This document shows positions 7,583 to 16,382 of a stretch of DNA of 64,000 nt, piece by piece; position 1 is the stretch's first letter, and the number at the start of each line of letters is the position of its first letter. The notes under the pieces are model-generated. The model did no database searches, was not told the DNA's origin, and saw only the letters and a program-made list of their open reading frames with translations. The stretch is from Candidatus Zixiibacteriota bacterium (lineage in GTDB: Bacteria > Zixibacteria > MSB-5A5 > GN15 > FEB-12), in contig JAGNLV010000002.1 of NCBI GenBank assembly GCA_017999435.1, positions 558,001 through 622,000 of the forward strand, read 5' to 3'. The position numbers and the translations under genes are program-made.

Positions 7583-8818
7583 CTACTCGTAGGAGAGGAG
7601 CCGTTTCTGGCCGGTCAGGGCGCGCTTGCCGGTCAGGTCCTGGCTCACCTCGAGCGTGCCGAGGTAGGTTCCGTGCTCGTCGCGGACGGCGAAGTATTCA
7701 ATGTGAATGAACTTGCCGTGGAGCTCGATCCAGAAGGGCGCGCGATCGGCGCGGCCGGCTTTGAAGTCGTCGATGATCCTCTGCACGATATGCACGCTGC
7801 CCGGCGGGTGGCACATCTGCACTTTCCGGCCGATGATCGCGCGGTTGCGCTCGAAGATGCGTTCCCGACCTTGGGTGAAATACCTGACCGTGTCATCGGC
7901 GCCGACGAAGGTGAGATCGAAGGGGATGGTGTTGAGGATGGTTTGGATCTCGACCGGGCTCAGGCTGCCGCTGGGGAACTGGAGGCGGTCGGGCGCGGCC
8001 GGAGACGCCGTCTCGGTTTCCGCGGCCGGACCCTCCGGCTGCCAGTCCTCGACCGGATCATAGATGCAGAAGCCGATCGCGGGGCTCTGGCGGGCGATGG
8101 CGTACCACTCGGCATCGGTGAGTTTCTCCAGGCACATGGGAAAGAGGATCTCCTCTTCCTTGAAGATCATCTCCCTGATCGCCTCGACCGCCGGACGGAG
8201 GACCAGATCGATCACCCCTTTCGCGTCGCCGACGGACACCCGGCCGGAGTAGGCGAGCGCTTCGAGAGCGCCCTTCACGGCGGCGCGGACCTCGTCGTCC
8301 TTCCCCCACATCACGGTCGGCGGTCCGGTGATGCCTTTCTGTTCGAGATAGGGGAAGACGAGGTTTTCCTTGCGGCTATAGTGCTTGCCGACATCGGCCA
8401 GACGGCTGAAACGGACCCGGAGGTGCCCGAGAGGTTCCTCCGCATCGGCCTCCTCGGGGAGCGCCTCGATTTCGGCGAAGAGCCTGTCCGCGAGTTCCAG
8501 CTCGCCGATGAGGGCCTGGTTCTCCTTCCGGAAAGTGTCGACCGGATGGCCGGGCGGAAGCTCGGGCGGTCCCGATGAATCGAGCGCTCCCTTCATGGCG
8601 GCCGAGTGCAGGTCGCACAGCCGCAGGATGTCCTCCACCGGGACGCCGTCCTTGATGAGTTCCTGTTCGACGGCGACGACTTCGTGGTAAGGGACCCGGC
8701 CGAGGAGCCGGAGCAATTGAGGTTTGACCTCCTGCGGGGCTTTTCCCTCGTGGAGTTGGAGGATCAGGTGTTTGAGGACCGCCTGACGGGCCTTGGCGTT
8801 GTCGATCAGCTCGCTCAT
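7583..8818 (-). CDS. DUF438 - hemerythrin (HHE) - PAS sensor protein
   Basis: A 411-residue cytoplasmic protein with three modules. The DUF438 domain covers about residues 1-70. A hemerythrin-type HHE domain covers about 95-245, with iron-ligand candidates HYSRKENLVFPYLE and EEEILFPM plus a upstream GHPVDTFRKEN. The PAS-like domain covers about 285-400 (TIPFDLTFVGADDTVRYFTQ ... HIEYFAVRDEHG). This architecture occurs in anaerobes and denitrifiers and is thought to sense oxygen, NO or redox state. I chose ATG 8818 because GAAGGTG lies 9 nt upstream; an in-frame GTG at 8830 is the alternative. It has no DNA-binding or kinase output, so it probably acts through a partner such as the DUF1858-DUF2249 protein. 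Confidence 0.9.
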   Translation of the reverse strand: MSELIDNAKARQAVLKHLILQLHEGKAPQEVKPQLLRLLGRVPYHEVVAVEQELIKDGVPVEDILRLCDLHSAAMKGALDSSGPPELPPGHPVDTFRKENQALIGELELADRLFAEIEALPEEADAEEPLGHLRVRFSRLADVGKHYSRKENLVFPYLEQKGITGPPTVMWGKDDEVRAAVKGALEALAYSGRVSVGDAKGVIDLVLRPAVEAIREMIFKEEEILFPMCLEKLTDAEWYAIARQSPAIGFCIYDPVEDWQPEGPAAETETASPAAPDRLQFPSGSLSPVEIQTILNTIPFDLTFVGADDTVRYFTQGRERIFERNRAIIGRKVQMCHPPGSVHIVQRIIDDFKAGRADRAPFWIELHGKFIHIEYFAVRDEHGTYLGTLEVSQDLTGKRALTGQKRLLSYE

Positions 8819-8861
8819 CGGGGTTATCACCTTCGTTCGCAGGTTTTTGCCGCTGGTGATA

Positions 8862-8889
8862 GTATTATTGAATCCTGGCTGAACGGCAA
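8862..8889 (-). promoter_or_regulatory. Candidate promoter for the DUF438 operon
   Basis: On the minus strand TTGCCG (8884-8889) and TAATAC (8862-8867) are separated by 16 nt, ending about 45 nt before the start codon. Both boxes are imperfect; no FNR-like palindrome was seen. Confidence 0.35.
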
Positions 8890-9232
8890 GCAGTCAAGTC
8901 AGCCGAAGGCGCAAACAGTCTATCTTAAGGCGCAACATAGGGTTAAGGGGGAGGGGGCAGTCGGAGCGCGGCGTTTCTTTAGCTGAAGACGGAGAGTTGA
9001 AGAGATCGTGCCAACGGCAACGGCGGCGCACGCAGGCAGGGTCAGGCGTACACCGGGTGCGGGGTGGAATGCATGGGTCACGAGGGGCAGCTTGCAGGAA
9101 TGCGATCGAGCGCAGAGCGGAGGAGAGGCGCCCCCGGCTGCCAGTCTTCAATACGCACAACGGCAGCCGTTAGCGGGGCTGCCGTGGTGCAGGAAGTCTC
9201 CGAGCGTCAGGGCCCGGCCGGCGGGCGCGTGT
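8890..9232. other. Non-coding gap with one inverted repeat
   Basis: I see no convincing gene in this stretch. It contains one hairpin (9156-9189: CAC-A-ACGGCAGCC, 9-nt loop region, GGCTGCCGT-GGTG) lying downstream of the glycine-rich gene on its strand. No T-run follows on either strand, so it is not a standard terminator. Confidence 0.5.
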
Positions 9233-9526
9233 TTAGGATTTCTGGCCCGACATCGCTTTCTTGATCACACCGACGATGGCCATGAGCAGGCCGCCGCCGA
9301 CACCGCCGCCGAGGATGCTGCCGACAATGCTCCCGACATCCGTCCCGCCCCCTGCCGCGCCGACGCCGAGCGCGCCGAGAATCTGGCCGCCGATGCCGCC
9401 GCCCAGAATGCCGGCGATGGAATTTCCGATCGTGCCCAACGAAGATTTTTTCATCAGCGACCCGGCGACGTTGCCGCCGACGGCGCCGCAGATGAGCTGG
9501 ATAATGATTGATAAGAGGTTTCCCAT
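9233..9526 (-). CDS. Small glycine-zipper-like hydrophobic protein
   Basis: A 97-residue protein starting at ATG 9526, preceded by a strong AAAGGAG ribosome binding site 8 nt upstream. The sequence is dominated by Gly, Ala, Ile, Leu and Val with repeated GxxxG patterns (GGGIGGQILGALGVGAAGGG, GGGVGGGLL). It has a hydrophobic N-terminus and a basic tail (IKKAMSGQKS). The pattern resembles glycine-zipper membrane proteins, which can insert in or oligomerise at membranes. No family was recognised and no partner gene is adjacent; in-frame upstream extension to 9751 is low complexity and unlikely to be translated. Confidence 0.7.
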   Translation of the reverse strand: MGNLLSIIIQLICGAVGGNVAGSLMKKSSLGTIGNSIAGILGGGIGGQILGALGVGAAGGGTDVGSIVGSILGGGVGGGLLMAIVGVIKKAMSGQKS

Positions 9527-9761
9527 GTCGTTGCTCCTTTCACTTCGACCACAGTTGGGGCTCGGGCAGTGAGTGCATCTGTGCTCCACTCCGGCACAGA
9601 CGCGGTAAATGAAAGTCGCCCCTACTGAATAATGAACCCACCTGTCGATGATGGGGCAAGTTAAAAGATTGGACGCGTACCGCGAAGTGCGGTTCTCCGG
9701 CTGAGCGGGCGGCGAGGAGGGCGCGCCCCGGCTACGGAGGGCGGAGTCCACCCGCGCTCTA

Positions 9762-11207
9762 CTAGCGTCGGCGGCGGCCGAAGAGCGACCCGAGCACCCC
9801 GCGCACCAATTCGCGACCGAGCTGGCTGCCGGCCGAGCGCGCGATGGAAGTGGCGATTTTGGCGGCGTTGCCCGACGCCCCGGACGACGGCCGGCCCGGC
9901 CGCGGGGAGGGAGAGGCGCCGTCCGCGGCCGCCCGATCGGCGCGCGCTCTGAGCATTTCGTAAGCAGACTCGCGGTCGAGGAGGGTCTCGTAGCGGCCCC
10001 GCAGCGGCGATTGCCCGATGAGGTCGCGGCGGGTCTCCGGCGCGATGGCGCCGATGCGGCTGTGGGGCGGATAGATCAGCGCCCGCTCGACCGGCGATGG
10101 GCTGCCCTGGGCGTCCAGCAGCGACACGAGCGCCTCGCCCGTGGCCAGTTCGGTGATCGCTCGCTCTACATCCAGGGCCGGGTTGGCGCGGAAAGTCTCG
10201 GCGGCCGAGCGCACCGCTTTCTGGTCTTTGGGGGTGAAGGCGCGCAGCGCGTGCTGGACCCGGTTGCCGAGCTGTCCGAGGACGTCGTCCGGCACATCCA
10301 GCGGGTTCTGGCTGATGAAGTAGACGCCCACCCCCCGGGAGCGGATGAGCCGCACGACCTGCTCGATTTTCTCCACCAGCACTTTGGGCGCTTCGTCGAA
10401 GAGCAAGTGCGCCTCGTCGAAGAAGAAGACCAGTTTCGGCTTGTCCAGGTCGCCGGCCTCGGGGAGCTGCTCGAACAACTCGGAGAGCAGCCAAAGGAGA
10501 AAGGTGGTATAGACGCGGGGGGTCTGCAGGAGCCGGTCGGCGGCGAGGATGTTGACCACCCCGCGGCCGTCGCCGTCGGTCTGCCGGAGATCATCGATGT
10601 CGAGCGCCGGTTCGCCCAGAAGCCGGTCGCCTCCCTGCTCCTCCAGCGCGAGCAGAGCGCGCTGAATGGCGCCGACCGAGGCGGGGGAGATGTTGCCGTA
10701 CGCAGTCTGAATGCGCCGGCTATTGTCGGCGGCGTACTGGAGCATGGCGCGGAGATCCTTCATGTCCACGAGCAGCAGGCCGTTGTCGTCGGCGAGGCGA
10801 AACACGAGGCTGAGCACCCCGGCCTGGGTGTCGTTGAGGTCGAGGAGGCGGCTCAGCAACAGAGGGCCCATGTCGGAGACGGTAGTGCGGACGGGATGGC
10901 CCTGCTCGCCGTAGACATCCCAGAATCGCACCGGGCAACCCTGCCAGATCCAGTCGTTGACGCCGAGCGCCTTCAGGCGTTCGTCGACCCGGGCGTTGCC
11001 TCCGCCGGGCTGACTGAGACCGGCGAGGTCCCCCTTGACATCGGCGAGAAAAACGGGCACGCCGAGGCGGCTGAACTGCTCGGCCATGACTTGGAGGGTG
11101 ACGGTCTTGCCGGTCCCGGTGGCGCCCGCGATCATGCCGTGGCGATTCGCCATGCGCGGCAACAGGTGCAGATCGCGGCCGGCTTTCGCAATCAAAAGAG
11201 CATCCAT
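9762..11207 (-). CDS. DUF853 / YjgR-like HerA-type ATPase
   Basis: A 481-residue P-loop ATPase of the HerA/FtsK-like superfamily (helicase HerA-like, DUF853). Walker A is [10 protein letters not shown] near residue 30. Walker B is [16 protein letters not shown], followed by the [38 protein letters not shown] segment typical of YjgR. The C-terminal 60 residues are a Ser/Pro/Arg-rich basic tail. I chose ATG 11207 ([10 protein letters not shown]) because GGAGG lies 5 nt upstream; the in-frame 60-residue extension to 11387 would cover a promoter for the divergent gene. The cellular role of DUF853 proteins is unknown. Confidence 0.9.
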   Translation of the reverse strand: MDALLIAKAGRDLHLLPRMANRHGMIAGATGTGKTVTLQVMAEQFSRLGVPVFLADVKGDLAGLSQPGGGNARVDERLKALGVNDWIWQGCPVRFWDVYGEQGHPVRTTVSDMGPLLLSRLLDLNDTQAGVLSLVFRLADDNGLLLVDMKDLRAMLQYAADNSRRIQTAYGNISPASVGAIQRALLALEEQGGDRLLGEPALDIDDLRQTDGDGRGVVNILAADRLLQTPRVYTTFLLWLLSELFEQLPEAGDLDKPKLVFFFDEAHLLFDEAPKVLVEKIEQVVRLIRSRGVGVYFISQNPLDVPDDVLGQLGNRVQHALRAFTPKDQKAVRSAAETFRANPALDVERAITELATGEALVSLLDAQGSPSPVERALIYPPHSRIGAIAPETRRDLIGQSPLRGRYETLLDRESAYEMLRARADRAAADGASPSPRPGRPSSGASGNAAKIATSIARSAGSQLGRELVRGVLGSLFGRRRR

Positions 11208-11332
11208 GCGTACCTCCTTCGCCTCGCACGGCAGTATACAATGCTGCCGGGGATCGACAAAGAAAAATCCCCCGCTGACAGCCGCCGTCGGACCAGGCCG
11301 TCCGCGAAGACAGGAATTCGGTATAAAGGCCG

Positions 11333-11360
11333 TTGACACCGGCGGCGCGGGCCTTATGTT
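11333..11360 (+). promoter_or_regulatory. Sigma70-type promoter for the coiled-coil protein gene
   Basis: TTGACA (11333-11338), 16-nt spacer, TATGTT (11355-11360). It lies about 60 nt upstream of the start at 11422. Confidence 0.65.
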
Positions 11361-11421
11361 ACGGCGGCCCCGGAGGTATGTTCTCAAACGGGCCGGTCGA
11401 GGCCGGCCGGAGGTTGTTTAC

Positions 11422-12111
11422 ATGAAGCTGAAGAAGGGACTTCTCGCACTGGGTGTGGTGATCCTGGCGGCGGCCACCGGCTCCGCGCAGGAGCCGGCTC
11501 GGTCGGGCGCAGTGGATTCGCGCATGGTCGTCATTCCCATGCGCAGTGTGGCGGAAGTGACGGCCGACATCGACAACGCCACGATGGTGAAGGAAATGGC
11601 GGCCGCCCAGAAGGCGCAGGCCGAAGGGCGTCTGAAAGAGATCGAGCTCACGATCGAGCAGAAACAGACGGCGCTCAAGGACGTCGACCGGCGCAAGGGA
11701 GAGGCCAAGAAGGGGCAGCGGCAGTCCGAGGTGATTGCCCTCGATATCGAGAAAAAAGTCGAACAGCAGGCGATCGACCTGCTCAAGCGGCTGAAGGATT
11801 TGCGGAAGGCGGAGATCGAGCAGGCGCAGGTGGAGGGGGAGTTGGCGGAGCGCCGTATCGGCGTCCTCCAACTGGAGGCCGAGCTCCAGCGGAAACGGAT
11901 CGAGTACGATTCGCTGAGCACGGCAGGCGCCAGCCCGCTTTCGCAGACGGCGGCGCAACAGGTGCTCGGAGAAATTGAAGTGAAGCTGCTGAAGCTGCAG
12001 CAGGAACAGGCGGGCGTGACGCAGAAGCTGGCTTCCCGCCAGAAAGACATTGTCGCGCGGCGGATCAAGCTGCACGATGCGCAGGTGAAGCTCGGCATGC
12101 CGCGGGCGTGA
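11422..12111 (+). CDS. Exported coiled-coil protein
   Basis: A 229-residue protein with a classical signal peptide (MKLKKGLLALGVVILAAATGSAQ). The rest is almost entirely long charged helix rich in Gln, Glu, Lys and Leu (about residues 45-215), which predicts a periplasmic coiled coil. GGAGG lies 8 nt before ATG 11422. No family assigned; it resembles OmpH/Skp-like or tail-fibre-like helical proteins only in composition. It is monocistronic, with its own promoter upstream and a strong terminator downstream. Confidence 0.85.
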   Translation: MKLKKGLLALGVVILAAATGSAQEPARSGAVDSRMVVIPMRSVAEVTADIDNATMVKEMAAAQKAQAEGRLKEIELTIEQKQTALKDVDRRKGEAKKGQRQSEVIALDIEKKVEQQAIDLLKRLKDLRKAEIEQAQVEGELAERRIGVLQLEAELQRKRIEYDSLSTAGASPLSQTAAQQVLGEIEVKLLKLQQEQAGVTQKLASRQKDIVARRIKLHDAQVKLGMPRA

Positions 12112-12146
12112 CCTTGGCCGCAAGGGCGGTCGGTATGACAATGATG

Positions 12147-12179
12147 CCGGCCGGGCTGCAGCCCGGCCGGTATTTTTTT
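12147..12179 (+). terminator. Rho-independent terminator
   Basis: Perfect 10-bp stem CCGGCCGGGC / GCCCGGCCGG with a TGCA loop, followed by TATTTTTTT. It ends the coiled-coil protein gene. Confidence 0.92.
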
Positions 12180-12226
12180 GGAGTGTTTGCCGGCCGCGAT
12201 CCGCTCCGAAAGGCCGACCGCACGAT

Positions 12227-13477
12227 TCAGAAAATGACAGTCACTTTCCGCAACCGGAGGGTCGGTATCTGGATCGCTCGCGCATAGTCGGAGAGCGGGT
12301 TTCCCTCCAGCCGGATGACGTCGCCCGAATCAAGGCCGGTGTTGTAGATCAGGGGCAACAGATCAACGATCTGGTTATTGGCGAGATTGAGTTCCCGCAG
12401 GCCGGTCAGGGGCGTCAACCCGGCGAGATCGGTGATGTGATTCTGCATGAGGTTCAGCGACTCGAGCATGTACAGCGGGCGGAGCGGTTCGAGGGAGGTG
12501 ATGTTGTTGAAAGCGAGCCCGCAGATCTGCGGCCGCTTCAGGTGGCTCATGAAGCTGATGTCGGCAAGGTTCATGCGGTCGAAGCCGACGTCGCTGAGAA
12601 AACGGAGTTCGTAGAGAGCGGAGAAATCAGTCACCGGGGTCCCCCAGAGGATGAGCTGCTGGAGGGAGTCAATGGTCGCCAGCGGGCCCAGGTCGCTGAC
12701 GGGGTTATCCTGAAGCTGAATCTGGCGGAGGCTTGCCATACCCGCCAGGGGGTTGAGATCGCTGACGTTGTTTTCGGCGAGATAGAGGCCGCTCAGCAGA
12801 GGAAGGCCGGAGAGCGGCGCCAGGCTGGTGATATCATTGCGGGCGAAGTCCACGGCCGCCAGAGACCGGCAGTCCTCCAGACCCGCGAGCGAGGCGATGC
12901 CGGCGTCCCGGACGACGAGCTGGCCGATGGTATCGATGTCGGACGTCAGGATATCGCCGGAAGGTTTGTGGATGTGGGAGCGGACCGCCTGCTCGAGCGC
13001 GCCATCGGCGAAGGCCGCCGGGCGGACAGCGGCGCAGTGCACCCACGGGCAGTTGGACACGGCGCTCCAGTTGCCGCGGCGGTCGCGCGACTTCAGGGCG
13101 AAATAATGGCCGCTGTCGGGGGTCAGGCCGAAGACAGTCCACTGCTGAACGTGTCCGGCCGGGAGCGGCGCCGGCACCGGCTCGACCGGAACCGCGGCCG
13201 CGAAGTTCTCGTCGGTGATGCTGTCGAAAGAGAAGCGGAGATCGTACGCGGCGATAGCGCCGGGCGACTGATCGTCGCGGCGGTCCGCCGGCGTCGTCCA
13301 GCGGAGCACGGCGCTCTGGGAGGTCGACGCCATCACGGCCAAATTGGCCACGGCGAGCGGCGGCGTGCCGTCTGTTTCCTCGTCTTCAACGTCGACAGAT
13401 TTGCTGCAGCCGGCGACGATCACGGCGAGCGCCGGCAACGCCCAGCGGGCGGTTAAGCGAAGGGTGTCCATCAGCAT
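12227..13477 (-). CDS. Leucine-rich-repeat lipoprotein with fibronectin-like N-terminal domain
   Basis: A 416-residue predicted lipoprotein (signal ending VIVAGC, Cys24). Residues about 40-150 look like a fibronectin type III domain (PPLAVANLAVMAST... YDLRFS... FGLTPDSGHYFALKSRD). Residues about 185-400 contain roughly nine internalin-like leucine-rich repeats of about 22 residues (for example LSGLYLAENNVSDLNPLAG, LRQIQLQDNPVSDLGPLA). Such proteins display a binding surface outside the inner or outer membrane; no ligand can be inferred. It lies 64 nt downstream of the Ca2+ ATPase on the same strand and may be its distal cotranscript. Confidence 0.88.
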   Translation of the reverse strand: MLMDTLRLTARWALPALAVIVAGCSKSVDVEDEETDGTPPLAVANLAVMASTSQSAVLRWTTPADRRDDQSPGAIAAYDLRFSFDSITDENFAAAVPVEPVPAPLPAGHVQQWTVFGLTPDSGHYFALKSRDRRGNWSAVSNCPWVHCAAVRPAAFADGALEQAVRSHIHKPSGDILTSDIDTIGQLVVRDAGIASLAGLEDCRSLAAVDFARNDITSLAPLSGLPLLSGLYLAENNVSDLNPLAGMASLRQIQLQDNPVSDLGPLATIDSLQQLILWGTPVTDFSALYELRFLSDVGFDRMNLADISFMSHLKRPQICGLAFNNITSLEPLRPLYMLESLNLMQNHITDLAGLTPLTGLRELNLANNQIVDLLPLIYNTGLDSGDVIRLEGNPLSDYARAIQIPTLRLRKVTVIF

Positions 13478-13541
13478 GGTTCCGGTGTCCGAACAAAGAG
13501 TGATTTGTCTCCGTCCAGAGTAGGGCCGGGCGGACGCGGTG

Positions 13542-16382
13542 TCAAGGGCGATTCGCAGGCCGCCGGCGGCCGCGCACGGCAGCCTTGGTCAGTTCGCGCA
13601 GCCACAGCACGGAACTGGCGACCGCGGCGCAGAAGAGCCAGTCGCCCAGCGACAACGGCACGGTCGAGAAGGTCTGCTGCAGAAAAGGCAGGTAGATAAC
13701 GGCTGCCTGCAGGGCGAGCGACAGCAGGACCGACCCCCAGAGCCAGCGGTTGGCAAACAGCCCGCGGAAGGCGCTGCGCTCGTCCGACCGGGCGTTGAAG
13801 ACGTTGAACAGCGAGAAGAGGACGAGGGTGGTGAAGGCCATGGTCTGAGCGTAGCGGAGACTGCCGGCGCCTTCGACCAGCCCGCCGGGGAGGCAGGCGT
13901 CGACGGCGAAGAGCGTGCCGACGGCGATGACGGCGCCAACGAAGAGGATCCCTGACCACATGCGGCGGGTGATGACCCGCTCGCGGCGGGGGCGGGGCGG
14001 ACGGTTCATGAGGCCGCGGCTCGCCGGATCGACGCCGAGGGCGAGAGCGGGCGCGCCGTCGGTAACCAGGTTGACCCACAGGATCTGCGTGGCCAGCAGG
14101 GGCAGCACGATCGCGCCGCCGCCGTCCGACCTGAGGCCGAGGAGGTCGGCGCCCACCACGCCGAGGAACATGGTCATGACTTCGCCGATATTCGACGACA
14201 GGAGGTAGCGGAGGAATTTGCGGATGTTGGAGAAGATGGCGCGGCCCTCCTCGACCGCGGCGACGATGGTGGCGAAGTTGTCGTCGGCCAGCACCATGTC
14301 GGCGGCTTCTTTCGAGACGTCGGTGCCGGTAATGCCCATGGCGACGCCGATGTCGGCGGTTTTGAGAGCGGGGGCATCGTTGACGCCGTCGCCGGTCATG
14401 GCCACGGTGGCGCCGCCGCGCTGGAGGGCCCGGACAATGCGCAGCTTGTGTTCGGGGTTGACGCGGGCATAGACGGAGACTTCCTGAACGAGGCGGTCGA
14501 AAGCCGCGTCCTCGGTGCTCTCGATTTCGGCGCCCGTGACGGCGCGGCCGTCGCACGCGATGCCGAGCTCGCGGGCGATCACGGCGGCGGTTCTGGGGTG
14601 GTCGCCGGTGATCATGATGGGGCGGATGCCGGCGCCCACGGCCCGCGCGACCGCCTCCTGCGCCTCCGCGCGCGGCGGGTCGATCATCCCGATGAGGCCG
14701 AGGAAAATGAGTTCCCGCTCCAGGCGCTCATCGGGCTCGTCCTGCAGGAGGGCGTCCTTGGGCAGCGTCCGCACGGCCACCCCGAGAGTGCGGAGCGCGC
14801 CGCCCGCGAGTTCCTCGTTGGCGGCGGTGATTCCGGCGCGCCGCTCGGGGGTGAGGGGCCGGGGCATGTCGCCGGCCAGTTCGCTCAGACAGCGGGCGAG
14901 GAGCACATCCGGCGCACCCTTGGTGAAGACGAGCAGGAAGTCCCGCTGTTCAGCGTCGGTGTGGATGGTGGACATCAGTTTGCGTTCGGAGGAGAACGGG
15001 ACTTCGCCGATGCGCTCCAGCCGGGCATCGAGAACCTCGTCTTCGAGGCCGGCCTTGCGGGCGGCGACGATGAGGGCGCCCTCGGTTGGGTCGCCCTGCA
15101 CAGTCCAGCGCCCCGCGCGCTCGAGCAGCACGGCGTTGTTGGCGCGGTCGGCGGCAGCGAGTGCGCGCACCAGTTCGGAGCGCAAAGCGGCCGCGGGCGC
15201 CCCGGAGTCGGACGGCGCGGTTGGTTCCAGCCGCAGTTCGCCCTCGGGCGCGTACCCGGTGCCGTCGAAGTGCGCCCGGCCGCTGGCGGTCACCACGACC
15301 CGCACGGTCATTTCGTTCCGGGTGAGCGTGCCGGTCTTGTCGGACGCGATGACATCGGCCGAGCCGAGTGTTTCGACGGCGGCGAGACGGCGGACGACGG
15401 CATTGCGCGCCGCCATGCGCTGGACGCCGAGCGAAAGAACGGCGGTCATGACGGCGGGCAGGCCTTCCGGCACCGCGGCCACGGCGAGCGCGACGCCCAG
15501 GATGAGGACGTCAAACAGGGCGGAGAGTCTGCGCACGTCCTCGACGATGACAATGGTGGCGACCATGATGACGGCAATGGCGAGGACGATCAGACCGAGC
15601 AGCCGCCCGATGCGGTCGAGCTCGCGCTGGAAGGGGGTGGTCTCGGCGGGAGCGGCTCGGAGGAGGCCGGCGATACGGCCCATCTGCGTCTGCATGCCGG
15701 TGGCGACGACGACCGCCCGACCGTGCCCGGAGGCGACGGCGGTGCCGCTGAAGACCATGTTCGTGCGATCGCCGAGACCGACGTCCTGCGCGAGAGGGAG
15801 GACGTCTTTGGCGACCGGGAGGCTCTCGCCGGTGAGCGCTGCCTCGGCCGTCTGCAGCGCGGCCTCCTGGATCAGCCGGGCGTCGGCGGGCACCGTGTCC
15901 CCCTCCTCGAGGATGATGATGTCGCCCGGGACGAGTTCCTCGACCGGGATGATGCGGCGTTCGCCGCCGCGCACCACGGTCGCCCGGGCCGCCGCCATCC
16001 GGCGGAGGGCGGCGACGGCGTTTTCCGCGCGCGCCTGCTGGACGTAGCCCATGACGGCGTTGAGCAGGACGACCGCGAAGATCGCAATCGCTTCGTACGG
16101 CAGCGCGGTATCCCCCTCCGAGAGCCACAGGGCGGCCGAGACGGCGGTGGCGATGAGCAGGAGGATGACCAGGGGATCCTGGAACTGGGCGAAGAACTTC
16201 CGCCACCCGGGCACGGGTCCTTCGGCGGCCAGTTCGTTGCGGCCCCAGCGCGCCAATCGCGCGCCCGCCTCGCTCTCGGCCAGTCCGCTCCGCGCGTCCA
16301 CACCGAGCTCGGCCAGCACCTCTTCGGCTGTCCGGCGGTAGGGCGCGGCGCTCTCGGGCGGCCCGGCGGGGGCGGCGCTCAC
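13542..16382 (-). CDS. P2A-type Ca2+-transporting ATPase (SERCA-like)
   Basis: A 946-residue P-type ATPase. Residues 184-187 are TGES (actuator). PEGLP at 305-309 in M4 includes the Ca2+-ligand Glu, and DKTGTLT carries the phosphorylated Asp348. KGAPDVLL (nucleotide domain) and MTGDGVNDAPAL (hinge) are present. The M5 segment SSNIGEV and M6 segment NLVTDGAPALALG preserve the SERCA Ca2+-site residues (N, E; N, T, D), which argues for Ca2+ over Na+/K+. An N-terminal cation-ATPase domain and about ten membrane spans are visible. The start is GTG 16382 with GGAGGA upstream; it overlaps the galT stop (GTGA), so the two are cotranslated. Confidence 0.93.
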   Translation of the reverse strand: MSAAPAGPPESAAPYRRTAEEVLAELGVDARSGLAESEAGARLARWGRNELAAEGPVPGWRKFFAQFQDPLVILLLIATAVSAALWLSEGDTALPYEAIAIFAVVLLNAVMGYVQQARAENAVAALRRMAAARATVVRGGERRIIPVEELVPGDIIILEEGDTVPADARLIQEAALQTAEAALTGESLPVAKDVLPLAQDVGLGDRTNMVFSGTAVASGHGRAVVVATGMQTQMGRIAGLLRAAPAETTPFQRELDRIGRLLGLIVLAIAVIMVATIVIVEDVRRLSALFDVLILGVALAVAAVPEGLPAVMTAVLSLGVQRMAARNAVVRRLAAVETLGSADVIASDKTGTLTRNEMTVRVVVTASGRAHFDGTGYAPEGELRLEPTAPSDSGAPAAALRSELVRALAAADRANNAVLLERAGRWTVQGDPTEGALIVAARKAGLEDEVLDARLERIGEVPFSSERKLMSTIHTDAEQRDFLLVFTKGAPDVLLARCLSELAGDMPRPLTPERRAGITAANEELAGGALRTLGVAVRTLPKDALLQDEPDERLERELIFLGLIGMIDPPRAEAQEAVARAVGAGIRPIMITGDHPRTAAVIARELGIACDGRAVTGAEIESTEDAAFDRLVQEVSVYARVNPEHKLRIVRALQRGGATVAMTGDGVNDAPALKTADIGVAMGITGTDVSKEAADMVLADDNFATIVAAVEEGRAIFSNIRKFLRYLLSSNIGEVMTMFLGVVGADLLGLRSDGGGAIVLPLLATQILWVNLVTDGAPALALGVDPASRGLMNRPPRPRRERVITRRMWSGILFVGAVIAVGTLFAVDACLPGGLVEGAGSLRYAQTMAFTTLVLFSLFNVFNARSDERSAFRGLFANRWLWGSVLLSLALQAAVIYLPFLQQTFSTVPLSLGDWLFCAAVASSVLWLRELTKAAVRGRRRPANRP

